64,000 bases of DNA from Tridacna crocea (taxonomy: Eukaryota; Mollusca; Bivalvia; Cardiida; Cardiidae). Below are positions 47,401 to 50,831 of this stretch, piece by piece (positions within the stretch are counted from its first letter, which is position 1; the number at the start of each line of letters is the position of its first letter). Below the pieces are notes generated by a model. That model was not told where the DNA came from and searched no databases. It saw only the letters and a program-made list of their open reading frames with translations. Made by a program: the position numbers and the translations under genes. The stretch is taken from the NCBI GenBank assembly GCA_943736015.1, contig OX031063.1, forward strand, positions 36,920,172 through 36,984,171, written 5' to 3'.

Positions 47401-49362
47401 AAAGTAAAACATAACTCAACTGAACTATAAATTTATATCAGTTGCCATCATGCCATGCTTTTTCTGTAGTAACTGGTAACCAGCATGTTCTCTTCTGTTG
47501 TCTACCCCATAGAAGTGGAATTCTGTAATTTGAGCTGTATTTAACCCTTAGGCTGCTATTCACGACTCACTATCCGTTTGCAGACAGCGTAGTTCAAGAT
47601 CAGACTGCACAGAACATGCAGTCTGATCTTAGATATTCACTGTCCAATATGAAGGTAGCTTTACCCAAAACATGACTTTGAAATAGCAATATTTGGGCTC
47701 TGACCATCGACTTGAAAATTTCATTTTAGTTATTTAGCAGGATAAGGAATAACAGTCTTATTATGTTGTTTGACAATGTTTCTCAAATGGTAAGTCGAAC
47801 ATTCTATTGTCTGAAAAGCAGTTAACTGTTTGCCCTAGACAGTTTAAGCCTCACAACTTGAAACTTGAAAGAATGTCAGACAACATAATTATCAGATATG
47901 GCTCAAATAAGTGGATTTTGTCTATGAAAGGTAAAGTACATTTTGGGAACAGGAGAATATGGTTGTAACCAGTATCTATTCATTTCACATAATGTTTTCA
48001 AGTGATTGCTCTTTTCCGGTTCTAATTGTGTGGTAGAGGGCTAAGTCATGGCATGAATACCTGTGGAAAACCTCCATTTCTGTTATTTTTAAGAATTTGA
48101 TAACACTTGTATAACAACCTGAAATAGCCCTTTACTACACAAAAAAAAACATTGGATTTTTCTGATTTGAGAACATTAACTGGGACTGGAATGTTGGAAA
48201 TTGTCTGTAAAAGGGTATAAAAAAATGAGGGAAAAGGAGAAAATGCTAGTTACCAGCTTTACATGTTTATGTCCTTTTCTCACAATTTTTTCAAAAAGCT
48301 ATCTTGCACAGAAATTGTTTGTAAAGGGGTAACCAAGTCACATTTGTAAGTTTATCTTTCCGTTATTGATGCTAATAGACAGATTATCACTATACACATG
48401 ATTGAAAAGGGAAAAAAAAATCATGTTCATTACAATGGTTAGCAGTGATCTATCTTTAAATGTATTGATGATGTATTGATATATTGATTGATTGATCGGC
48501 TAATTAATTCATTAAGCCTTTCCCAAACAAGCCCTGGTTTTTATGTGTCTGCAGTAAAAGTCTTTTGAAAACATTGTGGGAAAAGGAGTAATTTCTTGTA
48601 ACAAGCAATTACTCCTTTTCCCACAGGATTTTTTACTCATTTTGAGAACTTTCTGGCATTTTCTCCAAATCTAAAATTGTCGTCTGCAAACTCTTTTAGT
48701 TTGGAAGAGTCCAAAAATTGTCGTTTGGGAATGGGTTAAATGATTGGTGTTTTACATTACTTTCAACATAATTTAAATCAAGGCCACAGCTAACAATATC
48801 CAGGGTTTCACAGGTCAAGCACTAGGCAAGAGATCTGAAGTGTCATGCTAAAAAACACTCCTATAAAGAAATTTATGAGAGCACAATAAATAAGCAAACG
48901 ATACTTTTGGAACAAAAAGTGATGAATATTGCTGCTCTATTTCTATTCATTAATTCAACTTCTAATTTTGTTATTCTGACTCTTTACCAAACTACAAAAT
49001 TTCAACTGGTCCAAATTGAAAGTACTTGCAGATGACAATGTGAATCTAACTCAAAAGCGGAAATTCGTTTCCAGCAGGGTAGAAAAAATTGTGGGAAAAG
49101 AAGAAAATGCTGGTTACCAGCATTTTCTCTTTTTCCCACAATGTTTTCAAAAGGCTTCTCTCTCAGGGTCGTAAAAACCAGGGGTTGTTTGGTAAAGGCT
49201 TAAGTTTCATCAAAACTACATTGAAAGGAAAAAATTAGAACCTACCTCATAAACATATATGGCCAAAGTTGCACTATAAGCAAATCGGTCCCCACTGGCT
49301 GCACAGACATCATTGTTCCAGGGTTGACAACCGGCTGGTAAAAGTGCAACCTGGTTGACCAT
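17362..49362 (-). CDS. WDR17: WDR17, WD repeat-containing protein 17, complete gene of 25 coding exons
   Basis: Conserved animal WD40 scaffold of uncertain role. The 25 exons listed below join without a phase conflict to 3,846 coding bases (1,281 residues), close to the human protein of about 1,300. Residues 1-700 carry WD40 repeats, with clear signatures such as GSFDGTIKLWD (about 392), ISGSWDSTLKVWD (about 605) and ASSSRDSTVRLW (about 645). Residues 700-1281 are a helical repeat region resembling the C-terminal halves of IFT/coatomer-type proteins, with the conserved block RFCELMVELGEWERALAVAP and the terminus WAKVNPFSPLGTGYRINPF. All introns are GT-AG as read. The start ATG is at 49362, with an in-frame stop seven codons upstream. 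Nearly every intron is loaded with TTAA-hairpin MITEs, but no exon is interrupted. Confidence 0.97.
17528..18002 (+). mobile_element. Foldback element, copy 1 (WDR17 intron 24)
   Basis: Begins GAGGATATTTGTTG. A long inverted repeat runs from CGGTGAAAGATCGAAA to TTTCGATCTTTCAT with arms of about 65 bases around GGCATGCAGCC. After a T/A run it continues through CATGCTTTTAACCCTTTCTG to ACCGGAAAGCATGAAATAAA. A second copy lies at 27195-27661. Confidence 0.75.
18138..18315 (-). CDS. WDR17: WDR17 exon 24
   Basis: Residues 1183-1242. Contains SHLPSHSDVRISCLTGERIQ, nearly identical to the vertebrate NLPSHSDIHISCLTG block. Acceptor TTCCAG, donor CAG|GTATCC. Confidence 0.95.
18340..18475 (+). repeat. 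Imperfect ACAAACAAATGA microsatellite
   Basis: Degenerate 4-mer and 12-mer repeats of AAAC/AATG. On the minus strand it is a T/G-rich run just upstream of the exon 24 acceptor. Confidence 0.8.
18843..19125 (-). mobile_element. TTAA-hairpin MITE, subfamily IV, plus adjoining fragment
   Basis: The first copy ends at TTAA 19047-19050 and has lost the right arm. Its marker is GTCTCCAACAGGATAG. A second, decayed copy starts from the same TTAA. Confidence 0.7.
19579..19680 (-). CDS. WDR17: WDR17 exon 23
   Basis: Residues 1149-1183 (ALLQRDGYTDIGVTETQIHE then ECTAWSYVL). Aligns with the VPLKIEQLSEELDAWRAC region of the family. Acceptor CAACAG, donor CA|GTAAGT. Confidence 0.9.
20216..20650. repeat. 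Direct duplication flanking a dispersed repeat
   Basis: A segment of about 85 bases containing CTTATTGCAATTCTAGAGATC (20248) recurs as CTTATTGTAATTCTAGAGATC (20595). Between them is a repeat with GGATCAGCCTGC and GATTAGCCTGCATAGACTCG, a motif style shared with 30010-30060. Confidence 0.6.
20811..21039 (-). mobile_element. TTAA-hairpin MITE, subfamily I, near-perfect core
   Basis: Arms carry CACTGTGGG and CCCACAGTG and pair fully around a central T. The right end has drifted to GGGTTATA. Confidence 0.85.
21050..21315. repeat. SINE-like repeat next to WDR17 exon 22
   Basis: Contains TGATGGTAGTGTGGGAAAGC and CCCAGGAAAGCATGAATAGG, shared with 60665-60800 and 62240-62310. It ends within about ten bases of the exon 22 donor. 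Confidence 0.6.
21322..21423 (-). CDS. WDR17: WDR17 exon 22
   Basis: Residues 1115-1149, including YVGALIAIRRRYNSIVHPLF, matching vertebrate GYIGALLAIRRQYQSIVPAL. Acceptor CTTTCAG, donor CG|GTAAAC. Confidence 0.95.
21575..21803 (+). mobile_element. TTAA-hairpin MITE, subfamily I
   Basis: TTAA on both sides. The left arm has CACTATGGAAAAGGGAG against a consensus right arm. Confidence 0.85.
22025..22175 (-). other. Protein-like segment of unknown origin in WDR17 intron 21
   Basis: Minus strand reads LDHACYGHMFPLKEGFFVDG then QYSEDEYLIHVNISKVQLDQ, with balanced composition unlike the MITE translations. It is not part of WDR17 by homology. It could be a retained fragment of another gene or transposon protein. 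I do not recognise it. Confidence 0.3.
22420..22560 (+). mobile_element. TTAA-hairpin MITE fragment
   Basis: Only the right half remains (TTTCTCCTTTCCCCACCATG onward). Confidence 0.5.
23004..23097 (-). CDS. WDR17: WDR17 exon 21
   Basis: Residues 1084-1115, SIKSGNWTVGEVFSILQLLG then CIRTEVLLVH, matching SDWTLDTIYPVLDLLSYIRTEKLLLH in vertebrates. Acceptor ACATAG, donor AG|GTAACT. Confidence 0.95.
23130..23390. repeat. Dispersed repeat with GCGCAGGCTGACC motif
   Basis: Shares TGCGCAGGCTGACC with 30040 and the TATGGATCCATAAATATGA/ATCACAGAGATGCAT portion with 13500 and 37730. Confidence 0.5.
23625..23855 (-). mobile_element. TTAA-hairpin MITE abutting exon 20 donor
   Basis: Core arms TTATTGGAAAAGGAG and CTCCTTTTCACATAA surround GTAGGTTACCAGC. 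The right end (TGTGTGGTAGAG) stops about ten bases from the donor GTAAGA of WDR17 exon 20. Confidence 0.7.
23865..24006 (-). CDS. WDR17: WDR17 exon 20
   Basis: Residues 1037-1084, ANLPSLEDCFVEGEKLKRKV then NTFECVMWYLLSASPEIGLE. Matches the CKLPTVEECMQLAE...IFETVKYYLLSQEPEKAL region. Acceptor AACCAG, donor A|GTAAGA. Confidence 0.95.
24022..24732. mobile_element. 711-bp PIF/Harbinger-like non-autonomous element
   Basis: TIRs AGRCCYGTTTACACATTCAC plus GATTTTT match over 27 bases with two differences. A 3-bp duplication TAA flanks it (24019-24021 and 24733-24735), the TWA target typical of PIF/Harbinger. The interior is packed with degenerate CACGATTC/GAATCGTG octamers in both orientations. No transposase ORF is visible. 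Its left end is 14 bases from the exon 20 acceptor. Confidence 0.75.
24765..24990 (-). mobile_element. TTAA-hairpin MITE, subfamily IV
   Basis: Marker TTTGTTTCCAACAGGATAG precedes the core. Arms AATGTGGGAAAAGG and CCCTTTTCCACATT remain pairable. Confidence 0.75.
25240..25452 (+). mobile_element. TTAA-hairpin MITE, subfamily III
   Basis: Core tip TTGCTCGTAATGAGCAA. TTAA on both sides; the tail segment is shortened. Confidence 0.85.
25484..25592 (-). CDS. WDR17: WDR17 exon 19
   Basis: Residues 1000-1036, including RLAIDLLKLIPDNQLLLAKC, close to AADLLLMIPDNELHLIKLC in vertebrates. Acceptor AAACAG, donor AAG|GTATGG. Confidence 0.95.
26275..26452 (+). mobile_element. TTAA-hairpin MITE, core deleted
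   Basis: CATTACCACACAATCCCAAG leads into a left arm that ends GAGAAAATCC; the right arm is absent. Tail ends GGTAAAAAGTTAA. Confidence 0.6.
26555..26691 (-). CDS. WDR17: WDR17 exon 18
   Basis: Residues 955-1000, GAMSRLIRGNELELAVSMGM, matching AMAYLIRGNELELAVCVGTV. Acceptor CCCAG, donor TG|GTACCT. Confidence 0.95.
26960..27135 (-). mobile_element. TTAA-hairpin MITE, right arm deleted
   Basis: AAATTGAAAGCATTTGCAGATGAC and a left arm ending GTAGAAAATGCTGG are followed directly by the post-core segment. Confidence 0.55.
27195..27661 (+). mobile_element. Foldback element, copy 2 (WDR17 intron 17)
   Basis: Same layout as 17528-18002, but its inverted arms are better kept (TCGGTGAAAGATCGAAATTT / AAATTTCGATCTTTCACCGA). 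Ends ACCGGAAAGCACGAAATAAA. Confidence 0.8.
27932..28031 (-). CDS. WDR17: WDR17 exon 17
   Basis: Residues 921-954, including EWHFMNGSPVLSACCYLAMD, matching EWYFQDGRAVLAACCHLAID. Acceptor CTATAG, donor CAG|GTATGT. Confidence 0.95.
28087..28314 (-). mobile_element. TTAA-hairpin MITE, subfamily III, minus
   Basis: Core tip TTGCTCGCTACGAGCAA. Both TTAA flanks present; the left arm carries GAAATGAAG. Confidence 0.85.
28626..28859 (-). CDS. WDR17: WDR17 exon 16
   Basis: Residues 843-921, with YCAAIGEVGTLNNFLQSRGQ and LIAQAACEG matching YCIAIGDVKKLVHFFMSRGQ...VAQAACEG. Acceptor ATTTTAG, donor AA|GTATGT. Confidence 0.95.
28879..29105 (+). mobile_element. TTAA-hairpin MITE close to exon 16 acceptor
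   Basis: Starts about 19 bases upstream (transcript sense) of the exon 16 acceptor. Arms TTGTGGGAAAAGAAG and CTCCTTTTCCCACAA are nearly complete. Confidence 0.75.
29196..29385. mobile_element. Second TTAA-hairpin family, copy 1
   Basis: Starts TTAACCCTTAGGCTGC. The inner hairpin AAGATCAGACTG ... CAGTCAGATCTT is slightly imperfect. Related copies at 47541 and 53690. Confidence 0.65.
29431..29668 (-). mobile_element. TTAA-hairpin MITE, composite with core deleted
   Basis: Left half is minus-type (GATTGGTCCAAATTCAAGC) and right half plus-type (GGACAAGTCCAAAATTTTG), so both ends are the same terminus in inverted orientation. The core is reduced to one arm start. Confidence 0.65.
29990..30089. 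repeat. Dispersed repeat ending ATGCATAAGCCCCC
   Basis: CGCAGGCTGACC and TAGATGCATAAGCCCCCTTT match the element split by a MITE at 37860-38160. Confidence 0.55.
30090..30320 (-). mobile_element. TTAA-hairpin MITE, subfamily I, near-perfect core
   Basis: Arms with CATTGTGGG and CCCACAATG pair around a central T. Its right TTAA is 28 bases from the exon 15 donor. Confidence 0.85.
30348..30568 (-). CDS. WDR17: WDR17 exon 15
   Basis: Residues 770-843. Contains KEERLREAANLYIKQGNIQR and FCELMVELGEWERALAVAP, among the best conserved parts of the family. Acceptor AATTTCAG, donor AG|GTAAAA. Confidence 0.97.
30640..30885 (-). repeat. tRNA-headed SINE, diverged
   Basis: Minus strand opens CCTATGTGGCTCAGTGGTAA, an A-box-like start. 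The body has TTTCCTGGGTTTCGCCAGTACTAG. Confidence 0.6.
31026..31217. mobile_element. Small foldback MITE
   Basis: Inverted arms of about 75 bases: ...GCGAACAAAATTTG...ACTATAGTATAATAGCATTAATCTG against CAGATTAATGCCACTATACTATAGT...ATTTTGTTCGTAACTAC. Right end AGGGCCC is typical of marine-invertebrate MITE termini. Confidence 0.7.
31340..31465 (-). CDS. WDR17: WDR17 exon 14
   Basis: Residues 728-769, PPTGTDNLWELVSVIQGLDD then HYSKGIIHVKHLLKF, matching PPGGSDNLWNLVAVIKGQDD...KGIMHLKHLIKF. Acceptor TTCTTCAG, donor GCT|GTAAGT. Confidence 0.97.
31466..32548 (-). other. WDR17 intron 13
   Basis: This is one of the few introns without a clear hairpin MITE. A tRNA-like SINE head lies at about 32085-32160 on the minus strand (CAGCTCACTTGGTAGCA, then TTGTGGGTTCAGTCCCT). 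Nothing else seen. Confidence 0.6.
32549..32676 (-). CDS. WDR17: WDR17 exon 13
   Basis: Residues 685-727, EDAMSNESPLLAGKVSKNIK. Links the last WD40 blade to the helical half; matches GTPPLLCGKVSRDIRQEIEKL. Acceptor GTTACAG, donor ATG|GTAAGT. Confidence 0.93.
32692..32913 (+). mobile_element. TTAA-hairpin MITE, decayed, near exon 13 acceptor
   Basis: Core arms CATGGAAAAAGGAG and CCACTTTCCCAC. Starts about 16 bases upstream of the exon 13 acceptor in transcript sense. Confidence 0.6.
33240..33389 (-). CDS. WDR17: WDR17 exon 12
   Basis: Residues 635-685, LTCHPKRPFILASSSRDSTV then RLWTLTTLV, a full WD40 blade. Acceptor TTGCAG, donor G|GTATGG. Confidence 0.97.
33690..34284 (+). mobile_element. 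Three decayed TTAA-hairpin MITE remnants
   Basis: Cores at about 33735 (GTGGAAAAAGGAG / CTCCTTTTTCCAC, matched change in both arms) and 34205 (GGAAAAAGAGAAAA / TTTTCTCTTTTTCC, matched). The middle one (33915-34100) keeps only a half. Confidence 0.65.
34285..34513 (+). mobile_element. TTAA-hairpin MITE, first of a tandem triplet
   Basis: Subfamily I, arms with CACTGTAGG / CCCACAGTG, central base G. Right TTAA is shared with the next copy. Confidence 0.88.
34510..34738 (+). mobile_element. TTAA-hairpin MITE, second of a tandem triplet
   Basis: Same orientation as the first but with a CATTGTGGG-type core (tip GCTGATAACCAGC), so it is not a simple duplicate. Confidence 0.88.
34735..34963 (-). 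mobile_element. TTAA-hairpin MITE, third of a tandem triplet
   Basis: Inverted relative to the first two. Arms CACTGTGGG / CCCACAGTG; tip GCTGGTTTCCAGC. Confidence 0.88.
35005..35207 (-). CDS. WDR17: WDR17 exon 11
   Basis: Residues 567-635. Two WD40 signatures, TIKVWDYSQDACI and ISGSWDSTLKVWD, and the block GPVRGLLWNTEVPYLVISGS. Acceptor TTTTAG, donor G|GTAAAC. Confidence 0.98.
35330..35532 (-). mobile_element. TTAA-hairpin MITE, subfamily V, right arm deleted
   Basis: Left arm runs to GCTGGTAACC and then jumps to ACAATGTCTTCAG. Confidence 0.7.
35678..35906 (-). mobile_element. TTAA-hairpin MITE, subfamily I
   Basis: Complete, with one arm mismatch (CCCGCAATG on the right). Central base T. 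Confidence 0.87.
36133..36355 (+). mobile_element. TTAA-hairpin MITE, subfamily II, fused to the next
   Basis: Starts TTAACCCGTTCCCAAAC. Right end reads GTTTGGGAAAA and runs directly into another element without a TTAA. Confidence 0.8.
36356..36550 (+). mobile_element. TTAA-hairpin MITE, left end lost at fusion point
   Basis: Arms carry GAAAGAAGAAAATG and CATTTTCTTCTTTTC, a matched GGAG to GAAG change on both sides. Confidence 0.75.
36719..36794 (-). CDS. WDR17: WDR17 exon 10
   Basis: Residues 542-567, GHTAKVFHVKWSPLKENLLC, matching GHTAKVFHVKWSPLREGILC. Acceptor TTGCAG, donor TG|GTGAGT. Confidence 0.97.
36831..37055 (-). mobile_element. TTAA-hairpin MITE near exon 10 acceptor
   Basis: Begins 36 bases upstream of the acceptor in transcript sense. 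Mixed core: CATTGTGGG left, CCCACAGTG right. Confidence 0.85.
37141..37350 (-). mobile_element. TTAA-hairpin MITE, subfamily V
   Basis: Marker GTGGCTCAAATGGTG. Arms TGTGGGAAAATGTG and CTTCTTTTCCTACA have diverged independently. Confidence 0.75.
37433..37662 (+). mobile_element. TTAA-hairpin MITE, subfamily II
   Basis: Complete with both TTAA. Tip is GCTGGTAGCCAGC, so the central base is G. Confidence 0.85.
37675..38165. repeat. Dispersed repeat split by a MITE
   Basis: The left part ends AAATGCA at 37927 and the right part resumes GCCCCCTTTTCTCC at 38148. Joined at one TTAA it gives the common repeat end AAATGCATTAAGCCCCCTTT. Confidence 0.7.
37928..38147 (-). mobile_element. TTAA-hairpin MITE inserted in another repeat
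   Basis: TTAA 37928-37931 and 38144-38147 are the target duplication. The inner segment has an 18-base deletion after AAATTGAAAAATGAC. Confidence 0.9.
38262..38350 (-). CDS. WDR17: WDR17 exon 9
   Basis: Residues 512-542, DMLATGCEDKNVRVYYTATS, matching DMIATGCEDTNVRVYYVATS. Acceptor TTTCCAG, donor G|GTACAA. Confidence 0.97.
38445..38673 (+). mobile_element. TTAA-hairpin MITE, subfamily I
   Basis: Both TTAA present. Arms CACTGTGGTAAAAGG and CCTTTTCCCACAGTG; tip GCTGGTAACTAGC. Confidence 0.87.
39245..39331 (-). CDS. WDR17: WDR17 exon 8
   Basis: Residues 483-512, IIRQVDGEILQKYKHPAPVF then GCDWCPHN, matching IIRTIDGKVLHKYKHPAAVFGCDW. Acceptor ATCAAAG, donor AA|GTAAGA. Confidence 0.96.
39410..39725 (+). 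mobile_element. Decayed TTAA-hairpin MITE copies
   Basis: A core at about 39465-39515 and an extra right half at 39600-39720 indicate one copy partly duplicated. Confidence 0.5.
39783..40018 (+). mobile_element. TTAA-hairpin MITE, first of a tandem pair
   Basis: Left arm replaced by CACTGGTTAAAAGCTC; right arm CATTTTCTCCTTTTCCCGC intact. Shares TTAA 40015-40018. Confidence 0.75.
40015..40243 (+). mobile_element. TTAA-hairpin MITE, second of a tandem pair
   Basis: Subfamily I with a fully paired core around a central A. Confidence 0.9.
40340..40422 (-). CDS. WDR17: WDR17 exon 7
   Basis: Residues 456-483, HGRSSVYTVSWSHKDSRKIM, matching HGTNGIFCIAWSHKDSKRIA. Acceptor TTTCCAG, donor TG|GTAGGT. 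Confidence 0.96.
41061..41292 (+). mobile_element. TTAA-hairpin MITE
   Basis: Right terminus AAGGAGTTAA is clear; the left is TTCTTTACACCCACACTG without TTAA. Tip has drifted to GCTTGTATCCAGC. Fragments of further copies lie at 40990-41060 and 41300-41435. Confidence 0.7.
41518..41664 (-). CDS. WDR17: WDR17 exon 6
   Basis: Residues 407-455, VNTSPGNEGIIYSISWAPAD then GLFIWDIKRG, matching YTSPGNEGVIYSLSWAPGG...FIWNVQKG. Acceptor TTACAG, donor GAG|GTAGGT. Confidence 0.97.
41735..41935 (+). mobile_element. TTAA-hairpin MITE, diverged
   Basis: Core GTGAGACGAAGAAAATG ... ATTTCCTCCTTTTCC. Tail GGAATAGGGTTGA. Confidence 0.6.
42006..42233 (-). mobile_element. TTAA-hairpin MITE, subfamily V
   Basis: Right TTAA at 42230. 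Arms TTGCAGGAAAAGGAG and CTCCTTTTCCCACAA; central base T. Confidence 0.82.
42304..42446 (+). mobile_element. TTAA-hairpin MITE, right third missing
   Basis: Starts ACCTTTACCAAACAATC; the sequence breaks off after TTCTACCAAATGAATGACAG where the next copy begins. Confidence 0.65.
42448..42677 (-). mobile_element. TTAA-hairpin MITE with a perfectly matched variant core
   Basis: Both arms read TTAAGGGAAAAGG / CCTTTTCCCTTAA where the family has TTGTGGG / CCCACAA. Shares TTAA 42674-42677 with the next copy. Confidence 0.9.
42674..42902 (+). mobile_element. TTAA-hairpin MITE, tandem partner
   Basis: Arms CACTGTGTGAAAAGG / CCTTTTCCCACAGTG. Right end drifted to GTAAAGAGTAAAG. Confidence 0.82.
43058..43171 (-). 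CDS. WDR17: WDR17 exon 5
   Basis: Residues 369-406, GHVETIFDCKYSPQDCNMLA then TGSFDGTIKLWD, a textbook WD40 blade matching vertebrate WDR17. Acceptor GTGCAG, donor TGT|GTATGT. Confidence 0.98.
43810..44038 (+). mobile_element. TTAA-hairpin MITE, GAAG-type core
   Basis: Arms AAAAGAAGAAAATG / CATTTTCTTCTTTT match each other but differ from the usual GGAG/CTCC. Confidence 0.88.
44169..44396 (+). mobile_element. TTAA-hairpin MITE, subfamily I
   Basis: Left TTAA at 44169; right end GGTAAAGAGATAA. Core fully paired except at its base (AAGCTTTG / CAATATTTT). Confidence 0.82.
44580..44804 (+). mobile_element. TTAA-hairpin MITE, GAAG-type core, inverted tip
   Basis: Arms match as AAAAGAAG / CTTCTTTT. 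The central base is T although the flanks are plus-oriented, the reverse of the usual rule. Ends 37 bases from the exon 4 donor. Confidence 0.82.
44842..45152 (-). CDS. WDR17: WDR17 exon 4
   Basis: Residues 265-368, with TLSGILRVWNVSKSTPLENI, KKTGFHALQVV and LVCAFHDGGIGLYDLGRRKW. The middle (about 300-335) is a low-conservation linker, as in vertebrates. Acceptor TATTCAG, donor CAG|GTAACG. Confidence 0.96.
45185..45770 (+). mobile_element. Decayed TTAA-hairpin MITE copies
   Basis: Cores at about 45245-45305 (AAGGAAAAAGG ... CTCCTTTTCCAAGAG) and 45610-45670 are recognisable; the ends are not. Confidence 0.5.
45808..46032 (+). mobile_element. TTAA-hairpin MITE near exon 3 donor
   Basis: Left TTAA 45808. 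Tip GCTAGTTACCATC, central T in plus flanks. Ends 19 bases from the exon 3 donor. Confidence 0.78.
46051..46305 (-). CDS. WDR17: WDR17 exon 3
   Basis: Residues 180-265, with an acidic ELDEEDDEDENPV run, TGLEWDPLSSDYLLVSNN and LSWVPSAPGTFITG, all matching vertebrate blocks. Acceptor TTGCAG, donor G|GTATAT. Confidence 0.97.
46590..46730 (-). mobile_element. TTAA-hairpin MITE fragment, tip deleted
   Basis: Left and right arms meet directly (GGAGAAAATTTCTCCTTTTCC), removing the GCTGG tip. Confidence 0.6.
46881..47301 (-). CDS. WDR17: WDR17 exon 2
   Basis: Residues 40-180, largest exon. Contains MAEHKKTVSAIAWHPKNQNI (first full WD40 blade), ASASFESKIIVWD and GHKDGSVSFC. Acceptor TTTTGCAG, donor G|GTAAGA. 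Confidence 0.97.
47541..47740. mobile_element. Second TTAA-hairpin family, copy 2
   Basis: Starts TTAACCCTTAGGCTGC. Contains a perfect 13-bp hairpin AAGATCAGACTGC ... GCAGTCTGATCTT around ACAGAACAT. Confidence 0.7.
47760..48335 (-). mobile_element. Decayed TTAA-hairpin MITE copies
   Basis: Two old copies, with remnants of the core at about 47935-47990 and 48225-48290 (GAGGGAAAAGGAG with a widened tip). Confidence 0.45.
48512..48739 (+). mobile_element. TTAA-hairpin MITE, subfamily III with matched arm change
   Basis: Arms GGAGTAATT / AATTACTCC differ from GGAGAAATT / AATTTCTCC on both sides. TTAA flanks are intact. Confidence 0.88.
48975..49203 (-). mobile_element. TTAA-hairpin MITE, subfamily IV, near exon 1 donor
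   Basis: Marker GTTTCCAGCAGGGTAG. Core nearly perfect, tip GCTGGTTACCAGC. Lies 42 bases from the exon 1 donor. Confidence 0.82.
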
Positions 49363-49435
49363 TTCTACTGAAGAATTGCTGCTCTACTATTTACATCTCC
49401 AAACATCTGAACACATACTGTAGCCTCCTGACATC
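49246..49435 (-). CDS. WDR17: WDR17 exon 1 (first coding exon; coding 49246-49362)
   Basis: Coding part encodes residues 1-39, MVNQVALLPAGCQPWNNDVC then AASGDRFAYSATLAIYVYE, nearly identical to vertebrate WDR17. The ATG (49362) is preceded in frame by TAG seven codons upstream, fixing the start. An acceptor CTCTCCACAG ends at 49436, so 49363-49435 is 5' UTR joined to upstream exons. That leader contains a 15-codon uORF (ATG at 49434). Donor GAG|GTAGGT. Confidence 0.96.
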
Positions 49436-49674
49436 CTGTGGAGAGATAGATATGAAATAGGTTATTTTTTTTCAAGCAACACAGGACTGGTAATGGGAAT
49501 TATATGTTCGCAAATTCTCCTTTTTCCAGAATGTTTTTTACCCTCGAAGTCTTTACCAAGCGATAAAATCTTGGACTAGGACTACAGCAATAAAATTTTC
49601 CAAGCAAACATTAATTACATTAAAAGAAGAAGTGAGCGGTTTGCTTGCCAAAATCAATAACCTTTCATTTCAGA

Positions 49675-49802
49675 TTACCCTTTGCCAAACATCCCAGATT
49701 TGAATGATCCTGAAATACATTGTGTGTATAGAAGATGCTGGTAACCAGCAATTTCTCCTTTTCCTCCAATTAAATACAAATTCCATCATAAAAGCCACAT
49801 TT
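49675..49802 (+). mobile_element. TTAA-hairpin MITE fragment
   Basis: Recognised from ACCCTTTGCCAAACATCCC and a reduced core GCTGGTAACCAGCAATTTCTCC. Confidence 0.5.
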
Positions 49803-50165
49803 TTAACCCCTTACCACACAATGACAACTTTTAAGGCCTCTCAGGAAGAAGCCTTTTGAAAACATTGTGGGAAAAGGAGAAAATGCTGGTAACCAGCATT
49901 TTCTCTTTTTCCCACAAAGTTTTCAAAGGCCCTTTTTCCCTAGGTCATTTAACACAAAATTTTAGACTGGTCCAAATTAAAAGCATTAATTTTGCAGACA
50001 ACAAAATAAATGTGACTGAAAACTGGAAATTTGTTTTGGGAAGTTAACATTGTGGGAAAAGGAGAAAAATGCTGGTTACAAGCATTTTCTCCTTTTCCCA
50101 CAATGTTTTCTGAAGGCTTCTCTCTCAGAGTCAATAAAAGTCGAGATTGTGTCGTAAAGAGTTAA
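49803..50165. mobile_element. Two TTAA-hairpin MITEs meeting mid-element
   Basis: The left (plus) copy starts TTAACCCCTTACCACAC and loses its right third at about 49950. The right (minus) copy lacks its first bases but ends GTAAAGAGTTAA at 50165. Confidence 0.72.
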
Positions 50166-50372
50166 AAAAGGATGCTTTAGTCAAGGATTAGAAGATTAAT
50201 CTGATTGCAAAATCTCGGTCTGTGGAAGAAAAGAATCAATATTGACAAACCAATATTTACTTATCCTGTAACAAAGCATGCTGGAATCTGGAGAAGAGTT
50301 GATGATTTTTTTAAGATATTCTCAATCATATGGTAGTTCTAAAAAAGAAATTGTTTCAGCTTTTACTTGCTT

Positions 50373-50603
50373 TTAACTCTTCTCCACAAAATCCTGACTT
50401 TTAACAACCTTGATAAAGAAATCCATTAAAAAGAAAATGTGGGAAAAGGAGAAAATGCTGCTAAACATCATTTTCTCTTATTCATTCCCACGATAGTTTC
50501 TACTCAAAGTAAACTTTCGAAGTTTTAGAAACATTAATTTTGATGTCTTCAACTACTTTAGATTTGGACAACCTTAAAATTTTGAGGTGTTGCAAAGAGT
50601 TAA
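50373..50603 (+). mobile_element. TTAA-hairpin MITE, first of a tandem triplet
   Basis: Shares TTAA 50600-50603. Core partly decayed (GCTGCTAAACATC). Confidence 0.78.
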
Positions 50604-50831
50604 CTCTTTACCACACAATCCCTACATTCCACCACCTTGACTTGAAAAAGAAGCCTAAGACAACATTGTAGGAAAAGGAGAAAATGCTGGTAACCAGTCT
50701 TTTCTCCTTTTTCCACAATATTTTCTACCCTCCACAAAACAAATTCAAATTTTCAGTCACATTTATTCTGTCATTTGCAAATGCTTTCAATTTGGACAAG
50801 TCCAAAATTTTGTCCTTTGGTAAAAACTTAA
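50600..50831 (+). mobile_element. TTAA-hairpin MITE, second of a tandem triplet
   Basis: Shares TTAA with both neighbours. Arms TTGTAGGAAAAGG / CCTTTTTCCACAA. Confidence 0.8.
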
